Assembly: GCA_017306155.1 (NCBI GenBank)
Contig: JAFKJB010000019.1
Span: 21,312-85,311 of the forward strand
Origin: Nitrosospira multiformis
GTDB taxonomy: Bacteria > Pseudomonadota > Gammaproteobacteria > Burkholderiales > Nitrosomonadaceae
Direction of reading: 5' to 3'
DNA length: 64,000 nucleotides
Shown here in pieces: positions 53,189 through 63,775 of this stretch. Position 1 is the first letter of the stretch; every line of letters starts with the position of its first letter. The notes beneath the pieces are model-generated. The model saw nothing but the letters and a program-made list of their open reading frames with translations. It was not told the origin of the DNA and did no database searches. Made by a program: the position numbers and the translations under genes.

Positions 53189-54343
53189 ATGATAAAAAAA
53201 GCAAAATACAAGACAATCGTAATGCTTGGAACATCGCCTGAAGCACATGGTGGAATCGCAACTGTGGCCGGCAACTACGAAGATTGCGGAGTGCTGGAGA
53301 AATGGAAGGTCAAGTATGTAGTGACGCATGTGCAGGGTTCGAGATTTGCCAAAGCATATGCGGCAGGAGCAGCGATGCTACAGTTACTCTACATGCTGGT
53401 TACTGGTCGGACTGGATTGCTTCATGTGCACATGTCCTCAAGAGCAAGCACATGGAGGAAGTCACTTTTTCTGCTGATGGGGATGATGTTTCGGGTCCCG
53501 TATCTCATTCACTTGCACAGTCCGGATTTCGTTGATTTCTTTGAGCAGGAGTGCGGAGAACGTAGAAAGAAGTTCATCAGATTTCTGCTATCGCGAGCGT
53601 TATATGTTATTGCCTTATCCCCGGGCTGGGCTAAAGATATCAAGAAGATTTCTCCTGCTACACGTACAGTAATTCTTTTTAACTCCGTACCGCTACCTGC
53701 TGCGGTGTTACGTGAGAAAGAGATAGACGAAAGTAGCAGCGATCCAGGTGATCCCCCGCTTATATTATTTCTTGGTCATGTTGGTAAGCGTAAGGGTACA
53801 TTTGACCTGATTCGAGCGGCAGCATTGCTGAGTGAAAATTTCAGGTTAATTATCGGGGGCGATGGCGAACTACAGCAGGCACAGATGTTGTCGGAAGAAC
53901 TGGGTGTCAGTGACAAGATTCTGTTTGCAGGGTGGCTTGGTAAAGAAGAAAAAGATCATTTGCTTGCTCGAACAGCTATCTTTGTACTTCCTTCATACCA
54001 TGAAGGAGTGCCTATGGCGATCCTGGAAGCGATGTCCTGGGGTATTCCCATCGTAACTACCCCTGTTGGAGGCATACCGGAGGTGGTAACGGAAGGACAA
54101 GAGGGTCTGCTGGTAAACCCTGGTGATATCCCAGGACTCGCACATGCGTTAGCACGTCTGCTTGCTGCGCCATCCCTTCGCTGGAAACTTGGAGAAAGAG
54201 GAAGGAACAAGATCGAGTCCAGGTTCTCCATAAAGGTTCTGCAACCGCAACTGGAACAGCTGTGGATAAACTCGGGTGTGTCAGAGCCAGCGCCAGTGGT
54301 GCAGAGAGGCGGACGCATATCCCCGATTCAGTCTGAAGTATGA
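53189..54343 (+). CDS. GT4-family glycosyltransferase
   Basis: 384 residues, GT-B fold. The N-domain begins MIKKAKYKTIVMLGTSPEAH with the donor-loop glycine-rich HGGIATVAGN. The C-domain has LILFLGHVGKRKGTFDLIRA, IIGGDGELQQAQMLSEELGV, and the nucleotide-sugar motif HEGVPMAILEAMSWGIPIVT (E-x7-E) followed by GGIPEVVTEGQEGLLVNPGD. It probably adds sugars in exopolysaccharide or surface-glycan assembly, but no partner genes flank it, which is unusual for such enzymes. Somewhat lower GC than its neighbours. Confidence 0.85.
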   Translation: MIKKAKYKTIVMLGTSPEAHGGIATVAGNYEDCGVLEKWKVKYVVTHVQGSRFAKAYAAGAAMLQLLYMLVTGRTGLLHVHMSSRASTWRKSLFLLMGMMFRVPYLIHLHSPDFVDFFEQECGERRKKFIRFLLSRALYVIALSPGWAKDIKKISPATRTVILFNSVPLPAAVLREKEIDESSSDPGDPPLILFLGHVGKRKGTFDLIRAAALLSENFRLIIGGDGELQQAQMLSEELGVSDKILFAGWLGKEEKDHLLARTAIFVLPSYHEGVPMAILEAMSWGIPIVTTPVGGIPEVVTEGQEGLLVNPGDIPGLAHALARLLAAPSLRWKLGERGRNKIESRFSIKVLQPQLEQLWINSGVSEPAPVVQRGGRISPIQSEV

Positions 54344-54499
54344 CCTTTGTAGACCTGCTGCTGCATCCAGATAACTGCAAACTGAACTCGAATGCCTGAC
54401 GTCGCGCTCCCGAGTTTCCGAGTTGATTTGTGGAAGCGATCAACCTGCTTTCGCTAAAATATATTATACGCCGGGCTGGCTGCAAGACCGCTCGGTGTT

Positions 54500-55654
54500 C
54501 TACTCCATTACCGCCGGCAGCTCGGTAGCCAGTGCATTCTTTTCCTTGGTAGCTGCCCCCAGCAGGGCGTAGCCGAGCAGTTTGCCCTCGGCGGTTTTAT
54601 ACAGGGCCTTCACGCCGCTTTCATCTTCCTCGATTATCCATTCGCCCTGCACGCCGGCCGCTGGCGGCGACACGACGGCCGGGCAGGCTGGTGTTTTGAC
54701 CAGGACAGGCATGGCCGGATAACGTATCGGAGTGGGCGTTTCGGCGAGGGTCGGCGCCAGCCCGCGGGCGGCATGCATGATCGGCATGACGAAGGGTAAA
54801 ATTCTGCCTTCCACCTCTGCACAATCGCCCAGCGCGTAAATGTCCTCATTGTGCGTTTGCAAGGAGCGATTTACCACTATTCCGCGGTTCACCCCGAGGC
54901 CCGCAGCCTGGGCCAGGATGGTGCGTGGACGCAACCCGACGGCCGAGAGCACAATATCGGTCTGCAGCGCTTCCCCATTGGCAAGCGTCAGGCGAAAACT
55001 TTCGTGGATCCGTTCCACGTATTCGGTCGTGGCGCCCAGGTGAAAAACGACACCTGCGGCTTCGAGCCTGCGTTGCATGAAAGCACCCCCGGCCTGGGGC
55101 AGAAGCCGGCCCAGGGGCTGGACGCTGATATCGACCACTTGTACCCGATACCCTGCTGCCGTCAGGTCATTCGCAAACTCACAGCCGATCAGGCCGGCCC
55201 CAAGGATGGTGACGTCCTTTTTTCCTCCCAGGGCGTCGCGTAGCCGCTGGTAATCCTCCAGATCATTGACCGAAAGAATGTCTTTCGCTCCTTCTCCTTC
55301 CAGCGGCAGGCGGATTGGATCGGCCCCCATGGCCAGAACGAGTTTGCTGTAGGAAACTTTCTCTCCATCCTGTAGAGTTATTGTTTTGCTGGATGGATCA
55401 ATAGCACTTACGCGGCTATAAGGCCGGATCGTCAGTTTAAGCTGCTCGGCCATTTTCTCGGCGCTTGCGGTGATGATGGAGGCAGGTGTTTTGCCTGCCG
55501 CCAGGGCATTCGAAAGCATCGGCTTGGAATAGAAGCCGCCGTGATCCGCGGAAATGATCATGACGGGCGTTGTAGTATCCAGCTTGCGGAATTCCCGTGC
55601 GACGGTGTAGCCGCCAAGGCCGCTGCCGATAATGACAATTGGTTGTGTGCTCAT
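54500..55654 (-). CDS. Rubredoxin-NAD+ reductase-like FAD oxidoreductase
   Basis: 384 residues from ATG 55654 (MSTQPIVIIGSGLGGYTVAR). FAD-binding GSGLGGYTVA near the N-terminus, NAD-binding ILGAGLIGCEFANDL at about 143-160, and DIYALGDCAEVEGRILPFVM for the second FAD site. The FYSKPMLSNALAAGK segment is typical of rubredoxin reductases (class AlkT/RubB). No rubredoxin gene is beside it, so its electron acceptor is encoded elsewhere. A further in-frame ATG at 55696 has no better Shine-Dalgarno. Confidence 0.85.
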   Translation of the reverse strand: MSTQPIVIIGSGLGGYTVAREFRKLDTTTPVMIISADHGGFYSKPMLSNALAAGKTPASIITASAEKMAEQLKLTIRPYSRVSAIDPSSKTITLQDGEKVSYSKLVLAMGADPIRLPLEGEGAKDILSVNDLEDYQRLRDALGGKKDVTILGAGLIGCEFANDLTAAGYRVQVVDISVQPLGRLLPQAGGAFMQRRLEAAGVVFHLGATTEYVERIHESFRLTLANGEALQTDIVLSAVGLRPRTILAQAAGLGVNRGIVVNRSLQTHNEDIYALGDCAEVEGRILPFVMPIMHAARGLAPTLAETPTPIRYPAMPVLVKTPACPAVVSPPAAGVQGEWIIEEDESGVKALYKTAEGKLLGYALLGAATKEKNALATELPAVME

Positions 55655-56066
55655 GCTCGAGTTTTTGCCGTGTTGACGTTGTTGCTCATGCTGCAAGGGT
55701 TGCTGAGGCTGCTTCCGTTTCGATTCGCGCTGCGTTCAAGGCTTCCGTGTTGGAGGCCGCATCGCTATGGGCGATACGGCAAGGGTTACTGCGATATTTT
55801 TGAAATACGGTCATTCTGCTCCAGGGTGGATTTCTCCAAAATGTCCATTTGATTTTTGATGTACCGGAAAATTCCAGTCCGTCAATAATGTTTTTGCTCC
55901 AGAGCCTGGAGAAAAAAATTGAGACGAATAGGTTCGTGTTTCCCGCCATTTCCGTCAGACATCGAAAGTTTACACCAGCCGGGCTCAGACTCATGCGAAA
56001 ATCGGAAGGCGGGAAACGATTAGCGAAGTGGACAATCACTGACGCGGCCAGTACGCGGGCACGGAT
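55655..56066. other. Divergent intergenic region
   Basis: 412 bp between divergently read genes; no gene supported. Expected to contain promoters for both the flavoprotein and the garR-glcDEF operon. No clear operator was recognised. Confidence 0.4.
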
Positions 56067-56999
56067 ATGACGGGCAGAACGAAAATTGGTTTCATCGGTC
56101 TTGGCATCATGGGTAAGCCGATGGCGAACCATCTGATCAGGGGCGGCCATACCTTATTCCTGCATTCCCGCAGCGGTGTCCCGGCAGAATTGCTCACGCA
56201 GGGCGGGCAAGCCTGCTCTTCACCGGCTGAAGTCGCGCAGAATGCTGACATTATCATTACCATGCTTCCGGACACAGGTGATGTGGAGCGGGTGCTGTTC
56301 GGTGATGACGGAGTTGCGGATGGATTGAGTACGGCGCGAAGTAAAGGCGGGGTCGTGATGGACATGAGCACTATCTCGCCCGCCGAGACGCGCAAATTTG
56401 CCGCTGCAATCAATGAGCTCGGGTGCGAGTACGTGGATGCGCCCGTTTCGGGCGGAGATATCGGCGCCCGGAACGCCGCTCTCACCATCATGGTCGGCGC
56501 TACTTCCCCGGCGTTCGAGCAAGTGAAGCCGGTCCTTGAGCTGATGGGCAAGACGATCACCCTGATCGGTCCCAATGGCACAGGCCAGGTTTGCAAGCTT
56601 GCCAATCAGATCATCGCCGCGCTCACCATCGAGGCGGTGGGTGAAGGTTTGCTGTTCGCTTCTAAAGCGGGTGCCGATGTGCGGAAAGTGCGTCAGGCGT
56701 TAATGGGCGGTTTCGCTTACTCCCGCGTGCTGGAAGTGCACGGAGAGCGCATGATCGAGCGCGCGTTTGAACCCGGGTTTCGCGTCGAACTGCACCGGAA
56801 GGATCTGGGCCTTGCGTTGTCCAATGCGCGGGCATTGGGCGTGAGCCTGCCCGGCACGGCGACCGTCCAGGAATTGCTGAATGCATGCATCGCGCATGGC
56901 GGTGGCGGATGGGACAGTTCGGCCATGGTACGGATGCTGGAAAAACTGGCGAATCATGAGATCGAGAACACGGAGGAGGACTCGCATGATGAATTATGA
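56067..56999 (+). CDS. garR: 2-hydroxy-3-oxopropionate (tartronate semialdehyde) reductase
   Basis: 310-residue beta-hydroxyacid dehydrogenase. IGFIGLGIMGKPMANHLIRG is the NAD(P) Rossmann motif, DAPVSGGDIGARNAALTIMV the substrate-binding block, and NGTGQVCKLANQIIAALTIE holds the catalytic Lys. It reduces tartronate semialdehyde to glycerate. It is 26 bp upstream of glcD, so the operon can oxidise glycolate to glyoxylate and, with glyoxylate carboligase encoded elsewhere, return the carbon as glycerate. Confidence 0.9.
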   Translation: MTGRTKIGFIGLGIMGKPMANHLIRGGHTLFLHSRSGVPAELLTQGGQACSSPAEVAQNADIIITMLPDTGDVERVLFGDDGVADGLSTARSKGGVVMDMSTISPAETRKFAAAINELGCEYVDAPVSGGDIGARNAALTIMVGATSPAFEQVKPVLELMGKTITLIGPNGTGQVCKLANQIIAALTIEAVGEGLLFASKAGADVRKVRQALMGGFAYSRVLEVHGERMIERAFEPGFRVELHRKDLGLALSNARALGVSLPGTATVQELLNACIAHGGGGWDSSAMVRMLEKLANHEIENTEEDSHDEL

Positions 57000-57025
57000 G
57001 TTGAATTAGCGGCAGTGAATCCCGT

Positions 57026-58483
57026 ATGAACGACGCTTTCGAACTTGTAAAAAAACTTCGGACCTTTCTGCCCGCGGAATCGGTGCTGCATGAGACCGAA
57101 GACGTGAAGCCGTACGAGTGCGATGGCCTGTCCGCTTATCGGCAAACGCCCATGATCGTGGCTCTGCCGCGGACTGAAGATGAAGTAGCGGAAATTCTGA
57201 AAGCCTGCCATGCCTTGAAGATTCCTGTGGTCGCCCGTGGAGCAGGCACTGGCCTCTCCGGCGGAGCCTTGCCGCATCCGCAGGGAGTGCTGTTGTCGCT
57301 GGCGAAGCTGAAAAGCATACTGGGGATCGATGCGGCAGCGCGTACGGCAAGGGTGCAGCCCGGCGTGCGCAACCTTGCGATCAGCGAAGCCGCAGCACCT
57401 TATGGACTATACTACGCGCCTGATCCTTCGTCCCAGATCGCCTGCTCCATCGGGGGTAACGTAGCGGAAAATTCCGGAGGCGTGCACTGCCTGAAATACG
57501 GGCTGACCGTGCACAACATCCTCAAGCTGCGTGTCCTGACCATCGAAGGCAAACTTCTCGAAATTGGGGGCGACAGTCTGGATGCTCCCGGCTACGACCT
57601 GCTGGCGCTCATGACGGGCAGCGAAGGCATGCTGGGTATCGTGACCGAGGTGACAGTGAAGCTGACTCCCCGTCCGGAGAAAGCCCAGGTGGTCCTGGCC
57701 GCGTTTGACGACATCCGCGATGCAGGGAATGCGGTGGCGAATGTGATTGGCGCCGGCATCATCCCGGCCGGAATGGAAATGATGGACAAGATCACGACCG
57801 GGGCAGTGGAAGAGTATGTCCACGCCGGCTATAACGTCGAAGCGGCTGCGATCCTGTTATGCGAATCCGACGGCGCGGAGGAAGAGGTGGCGGAGGAGAT
57901 CGGGCGCATCAACGAGATTATGCGGCAGAGCGGCGCAACAGAGGTCAGGACATCCCGCGACGAGGCCGAGCGCATCAGATTCTGGGCGGGACGGAAGGCG
58001 GCCTTTCCTGCCGCGGGCCGGGTTTCGCCTGATTACTATTGCATGGATGGCACTATCCCGCGCAAGAATCTCGCAAGCGTGCTGGCTGGAATCGAAGCGC
58101 TTTCTGCCGAATACGGGCTGCGTTGCATGAACGTCTTTCATGCGGGTGACGGTAATCTGCATCCGCTGATTCTTTATGATGCCAGTTGTCCGGGAGAGCT
58201 GGAATTGACCGAGGAGTTCGGGGGGAAAATACTCAGGATGTGCATAGAAGCGGGGGGAACCATTACCGGCGAGCATGGCGTCGGCATTGAAAAGATCAAC
58301 CAGATGTGTTCCCAATTCAAGACAGGTGAACTGGAAATATTCCATGCGATAAAAGCGGCTTTTGATCCCGAGAGCTTGTTGAATCCCGGAAAAGCCATAC
58401 CTACCCTGCGGCGCTGCGCCGAGCAGGGAGCGATGCATGTGCAGCGGGGTAAAGAAAAATTCCCCGAACTGCCGAGATTCTGA
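57026..58483 (+). CDS. glcD: Glycolate oxidase subunit GlcD
   Basis: 485-residue FAD-linked subunit. FAD-binding type 4 domain: VPVVARGAGTGLSGGALPHP-type pyrophosphate loop, then YAPDPSSQIACSIGGNVAEN and DLLALMTGSEGMLGIVTEVT. The C-terminal cap has the metal-binding FHAGDGNLHPLILYD and ITGEHGVGIEKINQM. Oxidises glycolate to glyoxylate, handing electrons to GlcE/GlcF and the quinone pool. Second gene of the garR-glcDEF operon. Confidence 0.94.
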   Translation: MNDAFELVKKLRTFLPAESVLHETEDVKPYECDGLSAYRQTPMIVALPRTEDEVAEILKACHALKIPVVARGAGTGLSGGALPHPQGVLLSLAKLKSILGIDAAARTARVQPGVRNLAISEAAAPYGLYYAPDPSSQIACSIGGNVAENSGGVHCLKYGLTVHNILKLRVLTIEGKLLEIGGDSLDAPGYDLLALMTGSEGMLGIVTEVTVKLTPRPEKAQVVLAAFDDIRDAGNAVANVIGAGIIPAGMEMMDKITTGAVEEYVHAGYNVEAAAILLCESDGAEEEVAEEIGRINEIMRQSGATEVRTSRDEAERIRFWAGRKAAFPAAGRVSPDYYCMDGTIPRKNLASVLAGIEALSAEYGLRCMNVFHAGDGNLHPLILYDASCPGELELTEEFGGKILRMCIEAGGTITGEHGVGIEKINQMCSQFKTGELEIFHAIKAAFDPESLLNPGKAIPTLRRCAEQGAMHVQRGKEKFPELPRF

Positions 58484-58532
58484 AATCATGCCTACCTCAT
58501 ATACTCCCCACCGTCTGACAGCCTGACGCAGC

Positions 58533-59627
58533 ATGCAGGAAATCATTGATCAGCTTGCGACCACCATTCGCACCGCTGCGGCGGGTAATGCGCCGCTCTG
58601 TATCCGCAGCGGAGGCACCAAGGATTTTTATGGCCGGCAGGATAAAGGACGGGAAGGGGGGAGCGGGAGCATTCTCGATCCCTCGGCTTACGCGGGTATA
58701 GTGGATTACGAACCTACCGAACTGGTCGTCACGGCTCGGGCGGGCACGCGCTTGGGGCAGCTGGAGACCGAATTGAATGGGCGGGGTCAGATGCTTGCGT
58801 TTGAGCCGCCGCATTTCGGGGCTGGCGCCACCTTGGGCGGCTGTATCGCGGCAGGCTTGTCCGGGCCACGCCGCGCCTCGGCAGGCGCCGTACGGGATTT
58901 CGTGCTGGGCGTGCGCATGCTCGATGGCAGGGGAGACGACCTGAACTTTGGCGGACAGGTAATGAAGAATGTGGCTGGTTATGACATTCCACGTTTAATG
59001 ACGGGTTCCCTGGGCACATTGGGATTATTGCTGGAAGTTTCCCTGAAAGTGCTTCCCCTGCCGGCGGAGGAGCGCACGCTGCGTTTATCGGTGAGTGAAG
59101 CCGAAGCTGTCGAGATGATGAATCGCTGGGCAGGCAAGCCGCTGCCGGTTTCGGCCACCTGCTTCTCCGATGGTGAACTCACTGTAAGGTTGTCCGGCGC
59201 AACCTCCGCCGTGTGTGCGGCGTGTGCGGTATTGGGAGGAGAAGAAATTGCCGGGGGTACGTCTTTCTGGGAATCCGTGCGGGAGCAGGTACATCCTTTT
59301 TTTCAATCAGGAAAGCAGCTCTGGCGCTTGTCCATTAAATCGACTACCGCTCCCCTGTCCTTGCCTGGAAAACAGTTGATCGAATGGGGTGGTGCGTTGC
59401 GGTGGCTCTTAGTCGATGCGGAGATGGATACCGAAGCTGCACAGGCGCTTGTCCGCAAGACCGCAAGGGATGCCGGGGGACACGCCACCCTGTTCCGTGG
59501 CCGGACGTCCGCTGCTGCTGTGTTTCATCCGCTTCCGCCGGCCATGATGAATATTCACCGCCGCCTCAAGGAAAAATTTGATCCAATGAGCATTTTCAAC
59601 CCGGGCCGTCTATATCCCGAACTATAA
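58533..59627 (+). CDS. glcE: Glycolate oxidase FAD-binding subunit GlcE
   Basis: 364 residues. A shorter FAD-binding type 4 protein: IRSGGTKDFYGRQ, EPTELVVTARAGTRLGQLET, FGAGATLGGCIAAGLSGPRR, KNVAGYDIPRLMTGSLGTLG, ending KEKFDPMSIFNPGRLYPEL. Works in the GlcDEF complex. Its stop codon is immediately followed by the glcF ATG (no spacer), so translation is coupled. Confidence 0.94.
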   Translation: MQEIIDQLATTIRTAAAGNAPLCIRSGGTKDFYGRQDKGREGGSGSILDPSAYAGIVDYEPTELVVTARAGTRLGQLETELNGRGQMLAFEPPHFGAGATLGGCIAAGLSGPRRASAGAVRDFVLGVRMLDGRGDDLNFGGQVMKNVAGYDIPRLMTGSLGTLGLLLEVSLKVLPLPAEERTLRLSVSEAEAVEMMNRWAGKPLPVSATCFSDGELTVRLSGATSAVCAACAVLGGEEIAGGTSFWESVREQVHPFFQSGKQLWRLSIKSTTAPLSLPGKQLIEWGGALRWLLVDAEMDTEAAQALVRKTARDAGGHATLFRGRTSAAAVFHPLPPAMMNIHRRLKEKFDPMSIFNPGRLYPEL

Positions 59628-60941
59628 ATGCAAACCCATCTCGCTGACTTTATCAAGGATACTCCCGAGGGAAAGGAAGCTGACGCAATACTGCGAACCT
59701 GCGTTCATTGCGGCTTCTGCCTCGCCACCTGCCCGACTTATCAATTACTGGGAGACGAACTCGACAGCCCGCGGGGGCGCATCTATCTGATGAAGCAGAT
59801 GCTGGAAGGCGAGCCGGTGACGGAAAAGACGCAACTGCATCTCGACCGTTGCCTCACCTGCCGAGCTTGCGAGACAGCCTGCCCATCGGGCGTGCGTTAT
59901 GGCCATCTGCTGGATATCGGCCGCGGCATTGTCGAAAAGAAGGTGGGACGCAGCCTTGCTGCCGGAAGCATGCGATATGTGTTGCGGCAGGCGTTGCCGA
60001 ACCCGAGCCTGTTTGCATCTTTGTTGAAGATAGGCCGGGCTGCCCGTCCGCTGCTGCCAGGGGGTCTGAAGGATTCGATCCCTGCGGCACCCGTGAGAGA
60101 AAGCCGGTCGCTTCGCGCTGCTTTGCATGAACGCAGAATGCTGGTGCTCCAGGGTTGCGTTCAACCGGCGCTGGCACCCGATATCAATGCTGCTGCCATG
60201 CGTGTGCTGGACAAGCTCGGCATATCACTCGTCAGTGCTCCGGATGCGGGGTGCTGTGGCGCGGTGTCTTACCATCTCAATGCCCAACAGGAAGGGCTGG
60301 ATTACATGCGCCGCAATGTGGATGCTTGGTGGCCCTATATCGTACCCGATTCTGAAAAAGGGCCGGGAGCAAAGGGGGAAACAAGGGGCGTCGAAGCGAT
60401 TGTCATGACAGCGAGCGGCTGCGGCGTGACAGTGAAGGAATACGGCCATCTGTTGCGCCATGATCCCGCATACGCGGAAAAAGCAGCGCGCATTTCAGAA
60501 TTGACCAGGGACATCAGCGAGATCGTGGAAGCGGAGTTGCCAGCACTCGTTTCTCTTCTCGATAAACCGGCGACCGGGATGGAAAGCCCGAAGCAGAAGC
60601 TCGCCTTCCATTCTCCCTGCACCTTACAGCACGGAATGCGTATCCGGGGTATCGCGGAGAAGATTCTGGCTGTTGCCGGCTTTGATCTGACCTATGTGCC
60701 GGATGCGCATCTCTGCTGTGGCTCCGCAGGGACGTACTCGATACTGCAACCGGAGTTATCGCAGCAGTTGCTGAAAAACAAGGTGACGGCGCTCGAATCC
60801 GGTCATCCGGCCCGGATCGCCACCGCCAATATAGGCTGCCTCATGCATATACGCAGCGGCGCCGCGCTGCCGGTCGAGCACTGGATCGAGATACTGGACG
60901 AGACACTTGAAGCTGCCCGACCTGGTACGATTGAAGATTAG
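59628..60941 (+). CDS. glcF: Glycolate oxidase iron-sulfur subunit GlcF
   Basis: 437 residues. Two [4Fe-4S] ferredoxin motifs: CVHCGFCLATCPTYQ (about 24-38) and CLTCRACETACPSG (about 75-88). Two cysteine-rich CCG domains follow, with LVSAPDAGCCGAVSYHLN and DAHLCCGSAGTYSILQPELS. Carries electrons from the flavin subunits to quinones at the membrane. Last gene of the operon. Confidence 0.94.
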   Translation: MQTHLADFIKDTPEGKEADAILRTCVHCGFCLATCPTYQLLGDELDSPRGRIYLMKQMLEGEPVTEKTQLHLDRCLTCRACETACPSGVRYGHLLDIGRGIVEKKVGRSLAAGSMRYVLRQALPNPSLFASLLKIGRAARPLLPGGLKDSIPAAPVRESRSLRAALHERRMLVLQGCVQPALAPDINAAAMRVLDKLGISLVSAPDAGCCGAVSYHLNAQQEGLDYMRRNVDAWWPYIVPDSEKGPGAKGETRGVEAIVMTASGCGVTVKEYGHLLRHDPAYAEKAARISELTRDISEIVEAELPALVSLLDKPATGMESPKQKLAFHSPCTLQHGMRIRGIAEKILAVAGFDLTYVPDAHLCCGSAGTYSILQPELSQQLLKNKVTALESGHPARIATANIGCLMHIRSGAALPVEHWIEILDETLEAARPGTIED

Positions 60942-60978
60942 CATTTTCAATGCGCCTTCTTCTCTTCATCCCTCATTT

Positions 60979-61054
60979 CCGTTCACCCTGAAGCCTGTTG
61001 AAGGATAGAAGGGGGGCAGAATGCATCCTTCGGTAAGTCTGTCGAGATGAACGG
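60979..61054. repeat. REP-like imperfect inverted repeat
   Basis: CCGTTCACCCTGAAGCCTGT (from 60979) and, inverted, CCGTTCATCTCGACAGACTT (ending 61054) share the CCGTTCA...GAAGGAT ends around a G-rich loop. The pattern resembles dispersed REP-type elements with CCGTTCxxxCTGAGCCTGTCGAAGG. Located between glcF and ftsK. Confidence 0.5.
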
Positions 61055-61195
61055 TTCTGAGGAATGCTTATTCCATCAGAATAATAAGTAAGGCGGAAGC
61101 CCTCCTGCTGCTTATTCCGCTGGAGTGGTTTTATTTTTAACCCTCCATTCAACTCTTATATAATCCATGTTGTTACTGTTCCTGTTGCTATATCC

Positions 61196-63526
61196 ATGAG
61201 CTTCGTCAACAAGCCAATGGCAAAAAAAATCAGTCCCGACCCTTTGCCGCCCAGGGTTGCCCGGCTCCTGCGGGAGTCGGCGAGTCTTGCCCTGCTGGGT
61301 GTGGCGCTCTATCTGGTGCTGATATTTTATGGGTATGAGCGCGCCGACCCCGGGTGGTCGCACAGTGGCGACGGGCCCGCGCAGAATCCTGGCGGCATGG
61401 TAGGGGCCTGGCTGTCCGACCTGATGCTGTACCTGCTGGGTGTTTCCGCCTGGTGGTCAGTGCTGTTGTTACTTTTCCTGGTGTGGTGGATGTATCGTCG
61501 CATCGATGGAAGCATATTCGACCGCCGCCCGTGGTTTGTTTCGATGATCGGCTTTCTGCTGCTGCTCGTGGCGAGCAGCGGAATGGAAGCACTGCGTTTC
61601 TACTCCCTCAATGTGGTTTTGCCGCAGATGCCGGGAGGTGTGCTGGGGTTCCTGCTCAGTAAGAGCCTGTCTCAGATACTGGGCTTTACGGGTGCAACGC
61701 TGGCGCTCCTGATATTGATTGCAATCGGTTTCAGTTTATTTACGGGGCTATCCTGGCTGCGCCTGGTCGAGCAGATAGGCGCCTCGATAGAAGGTTTTTT
61801 CCTGTTTATCTGGCACAGTATAGAAAGCGTCTTCCAGTTTATCGGTCGTGGCTGGCAGAGCAGGCGGGAACGTCAGGCAGGCGCCATTGCCGCCATCAGA
61901 GGCGACGAACTGGTGGAAGTGGAAAAAAAGCGCCTGCAGGAACACCTGCCTTTGCATATTGAACAACCGGTCGCAGCCCTCCCTAAACCGCGCAAGGTGA
62001 TCAGGCAAAAGCAGGCTCCACCTTTTCCTGACCTGCTTGATTCCACTTTACCGCCGCTACGCCTGCTCGATGAGCCGCCAAAGAAAGAAGTGGAAACTCT
62101 GTCGACGGAAACACTGGAATTCACTTCCCGCCTGATCGAGCGGAAACTGATGGATTTCGGGGTAGAGGTCAAGGTGGTGGCGGCATATCCCGGTCCTGTC
62201 ATTACGCGCTACGAAATCGAGCCTGCGGTCGGCGTGAAGGGCAACCAGATTCTCAATCTGGTCAAAGACCTGGCCCGATCTTTATCAGTGGTAAGCATTC
62301 GTGTCGTCGAAACCATTCCAGGGAAGACCTGGATGGGCCTGGAAATTCCCAACCCCAAGCGGCAGGTCGTGCGCCTGTCTGAAATTCTCAGTTCACAGGC
62401 TTATGCCGAGATGGGATCACCCCTGACCATTGCTCTTGGCAAGGATATCGGTGGACATCCGGTGGTGGCGGATCTGGCGAGAATGCCGCATGTCCTTGTC
62501 GCGGGAACGACGGGATCGGGCAAGTCGGTCGCCATCAACGCCATGATACTGAGCCTTCTCTATAAATCCACTCCGGAGCAGGTGCGGCTGATACTGGTGG
62601 ATCCGAAGATGCTTGAATTGTCGGTATATGAGGGCATTCCACACCTGCTGGCCCCGGTGGTTACCGACATGCGTCAGGCAGCAAGCGCCCTGCGCTGGGG
62701 TGTGGCTGAAATGGAACGCCGCTACAAGCTGATGTCCGCGCTGGGCGTCCGCAATCTGGGAGGCTATAACCAGAAAATTCGCGAGGCGATCAAGGATGAG
62801 AAACCCATCCTCAATCCGCTGAGCCTCACCCCGGAAGCACGGGAACCGCTGGAAGAGATGCCGGTGATTGTCGTGGTGATAGACGAGCTGGCGGATCTGA
62901 TGATGGTCGTGGGCAAGAAAGTCGAGGAGTTGATTGCCCGGCTTGCCCAGAAGGCGCGTGCGGCGGGCGTCCATCTGCTTCTTGCCACCCAGCGGCCTTC
63001 CGTGGATGTGATTACCGGGCTTATCAAGGCCAATATTCCGACCCGCGTCGCTTTTCAGGTATCGAGCAAGGTGGATTCGCGCACGATTCTGGACCAGATG
63101 GGAGCGGAAACCTTGCTCGGGCAGGGCGACATGCTCTATCTGCCTCCTGGAAGCGGGTATCCGCAGCGGGTTCACGGCGCTTTCGTCGCCGATCAGGAAG
63201 TGCATCGGGTCGTGGAATATCTCAAGGAGCATGGCGAGCCGCGGTACGTGGACGGCGTGCTCGATGGATCGGATGAGGAAGGCGGGGGGGGCGGAAATGG
63301 CGGAGTAGCGGGGCAGGAAGGCAGCGAGAGCGATCCGCTTTACGATGAAGCTGTCGCCCTCGTTCTCAGATCCCGACGCGCTTCCATCTCCCTGGTGCAG
63401 CGGCACCTGCGCATCGGATACAATCGTGCTGCACGGTTGATTGAAGAAATGGAGCGGGCAGGCCTCGTCTCGGCCATGCAGAGCAACGGCAACCGGGAGG
63501 TTCTGGTTCCTGCACGGAACGAATAG
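61196..63526 (+). CDS. ftsK: DNA translocase FtsK
   Basis: 776-residue septal DNA pump for chromosome segregation. Four N-terminal membrane segments (about 35-55, 80-105, 118-140, 160-190), a linker shorter than in E. coli, the alpha and beta RecA-like domain with GTTGSGKS (437-444), [15 protein letters not shown] (Walker B) and [20 protein letters not shown], and the C-terminal winged-helix gamma domain ([20 protein letters not shown]) that reads KOPS. Stand-alone gene; 340 bp to the next gene. Confidence 0.95.
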   Translation: MSFVNKPMAKKISPDPLPPRVARLLRESASLALLGVALYLVLIFYGYERADPGWSHSGDGPAQNPGGMVGAWLSDLMLYLLGVSAWWSVLLLLFLVWWMYRRIDGSIFDRRPWFVSMIGFLLLLVASSGMEALRFYSLNVVLPQMPGGVLGFLLSKSLSQILGFTGATLALLILIAIGFSLFTGLSWLRLVEQIGASIEGFFLFIWHSIESVFQFIGRGWQSRRERQAGAIAAIRGDELVEVEKKRLQEHLPLHIEQPVAALPKPRKVIRQKQAPPFPDLLDSTLPPLRLLDEPPKKEVETLSTETLEFTSRLIERKLMDFGVEVKVVAAYPGPVITRYEIEPAVGVKGNQILNLVKDLARSLSVVSIRVVETIPGKTWMGLEIPNPKRQVVRLSEILSSQAYAEMGSPLTIALGKDIGGHPVVADLARMPHVLVAGTTGSGKSVAINAMILSLLYKSTPEQVRLILVDPKMLELSVYEGIPHLLAPVVTDMRQAASALRWGVAEMERRYKLMSALGVRNLGGYNQKIREAIKDEKPILNPLSLTPEAREPLEEMPVIVVVIDELADLMMVVGKKVEELIARLAQKARAAGVHLLLATQRPSVDVITGLIKANIPTRVAFQVSSKVDSRTILDQMGAETLLGQGDMLYLPPGSGYPQRVHGAFVADQEVHRVVEYLKEHGEPRYVDGVLDGSDEEGGGGGNGGVAGQEGSESDPLYDEAVALVLRSRRASISLVQRHLRIGYNRAARLIEEMERAGLVSAMQSNGNREVLVPARNE

Positions 63527-63682
63527 AAGAGTACTGTCGAAGACGGTGTTTGTAGCCTATCGTTATTGATGGGCTGCGCTGCGCTCCACCCCTCATCCTA
63601 TAGCTCGCTACAATTGGGGTGCTGGACGGAACGGAGGACAAAACCACGAGGCGTAGCAGGAAGGAGACGTAACAAGAAGCAA

Positions 63683-63699
63683 GGCGGGCTTTGCCCGCC
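63683..63699 (+). terminator. GC-rich hairpin downstream of ftsK
   Basis: GGCGGGC/GCCCGCC with loop TTT, 160 bp after the ftsK stop. There is no T-run, so it may stabilise or end the transcript only weakly. Confidence 0.4.
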
Positions 63700-63734
63700 G
63701 TTGCACCGCCAGGCAGTAAAGTGCGCTGGATGGC

Positions 63735-63775
63735 TCAAATAATAATGCCCGCCCCCCATGATTCAGGAAGCGGGC
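63735..63775 (-). terminator. Terminator downstream of amoC
   Basis: On the minus strand GCCCGC (63775-63770) pairs with GCGGGC (63752-63747), followed by ATTATTATTTGAG. It lies about 90 bp past the amoC stop and would end its transcript, leaving no room for amoA. Confidence 0.6.
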
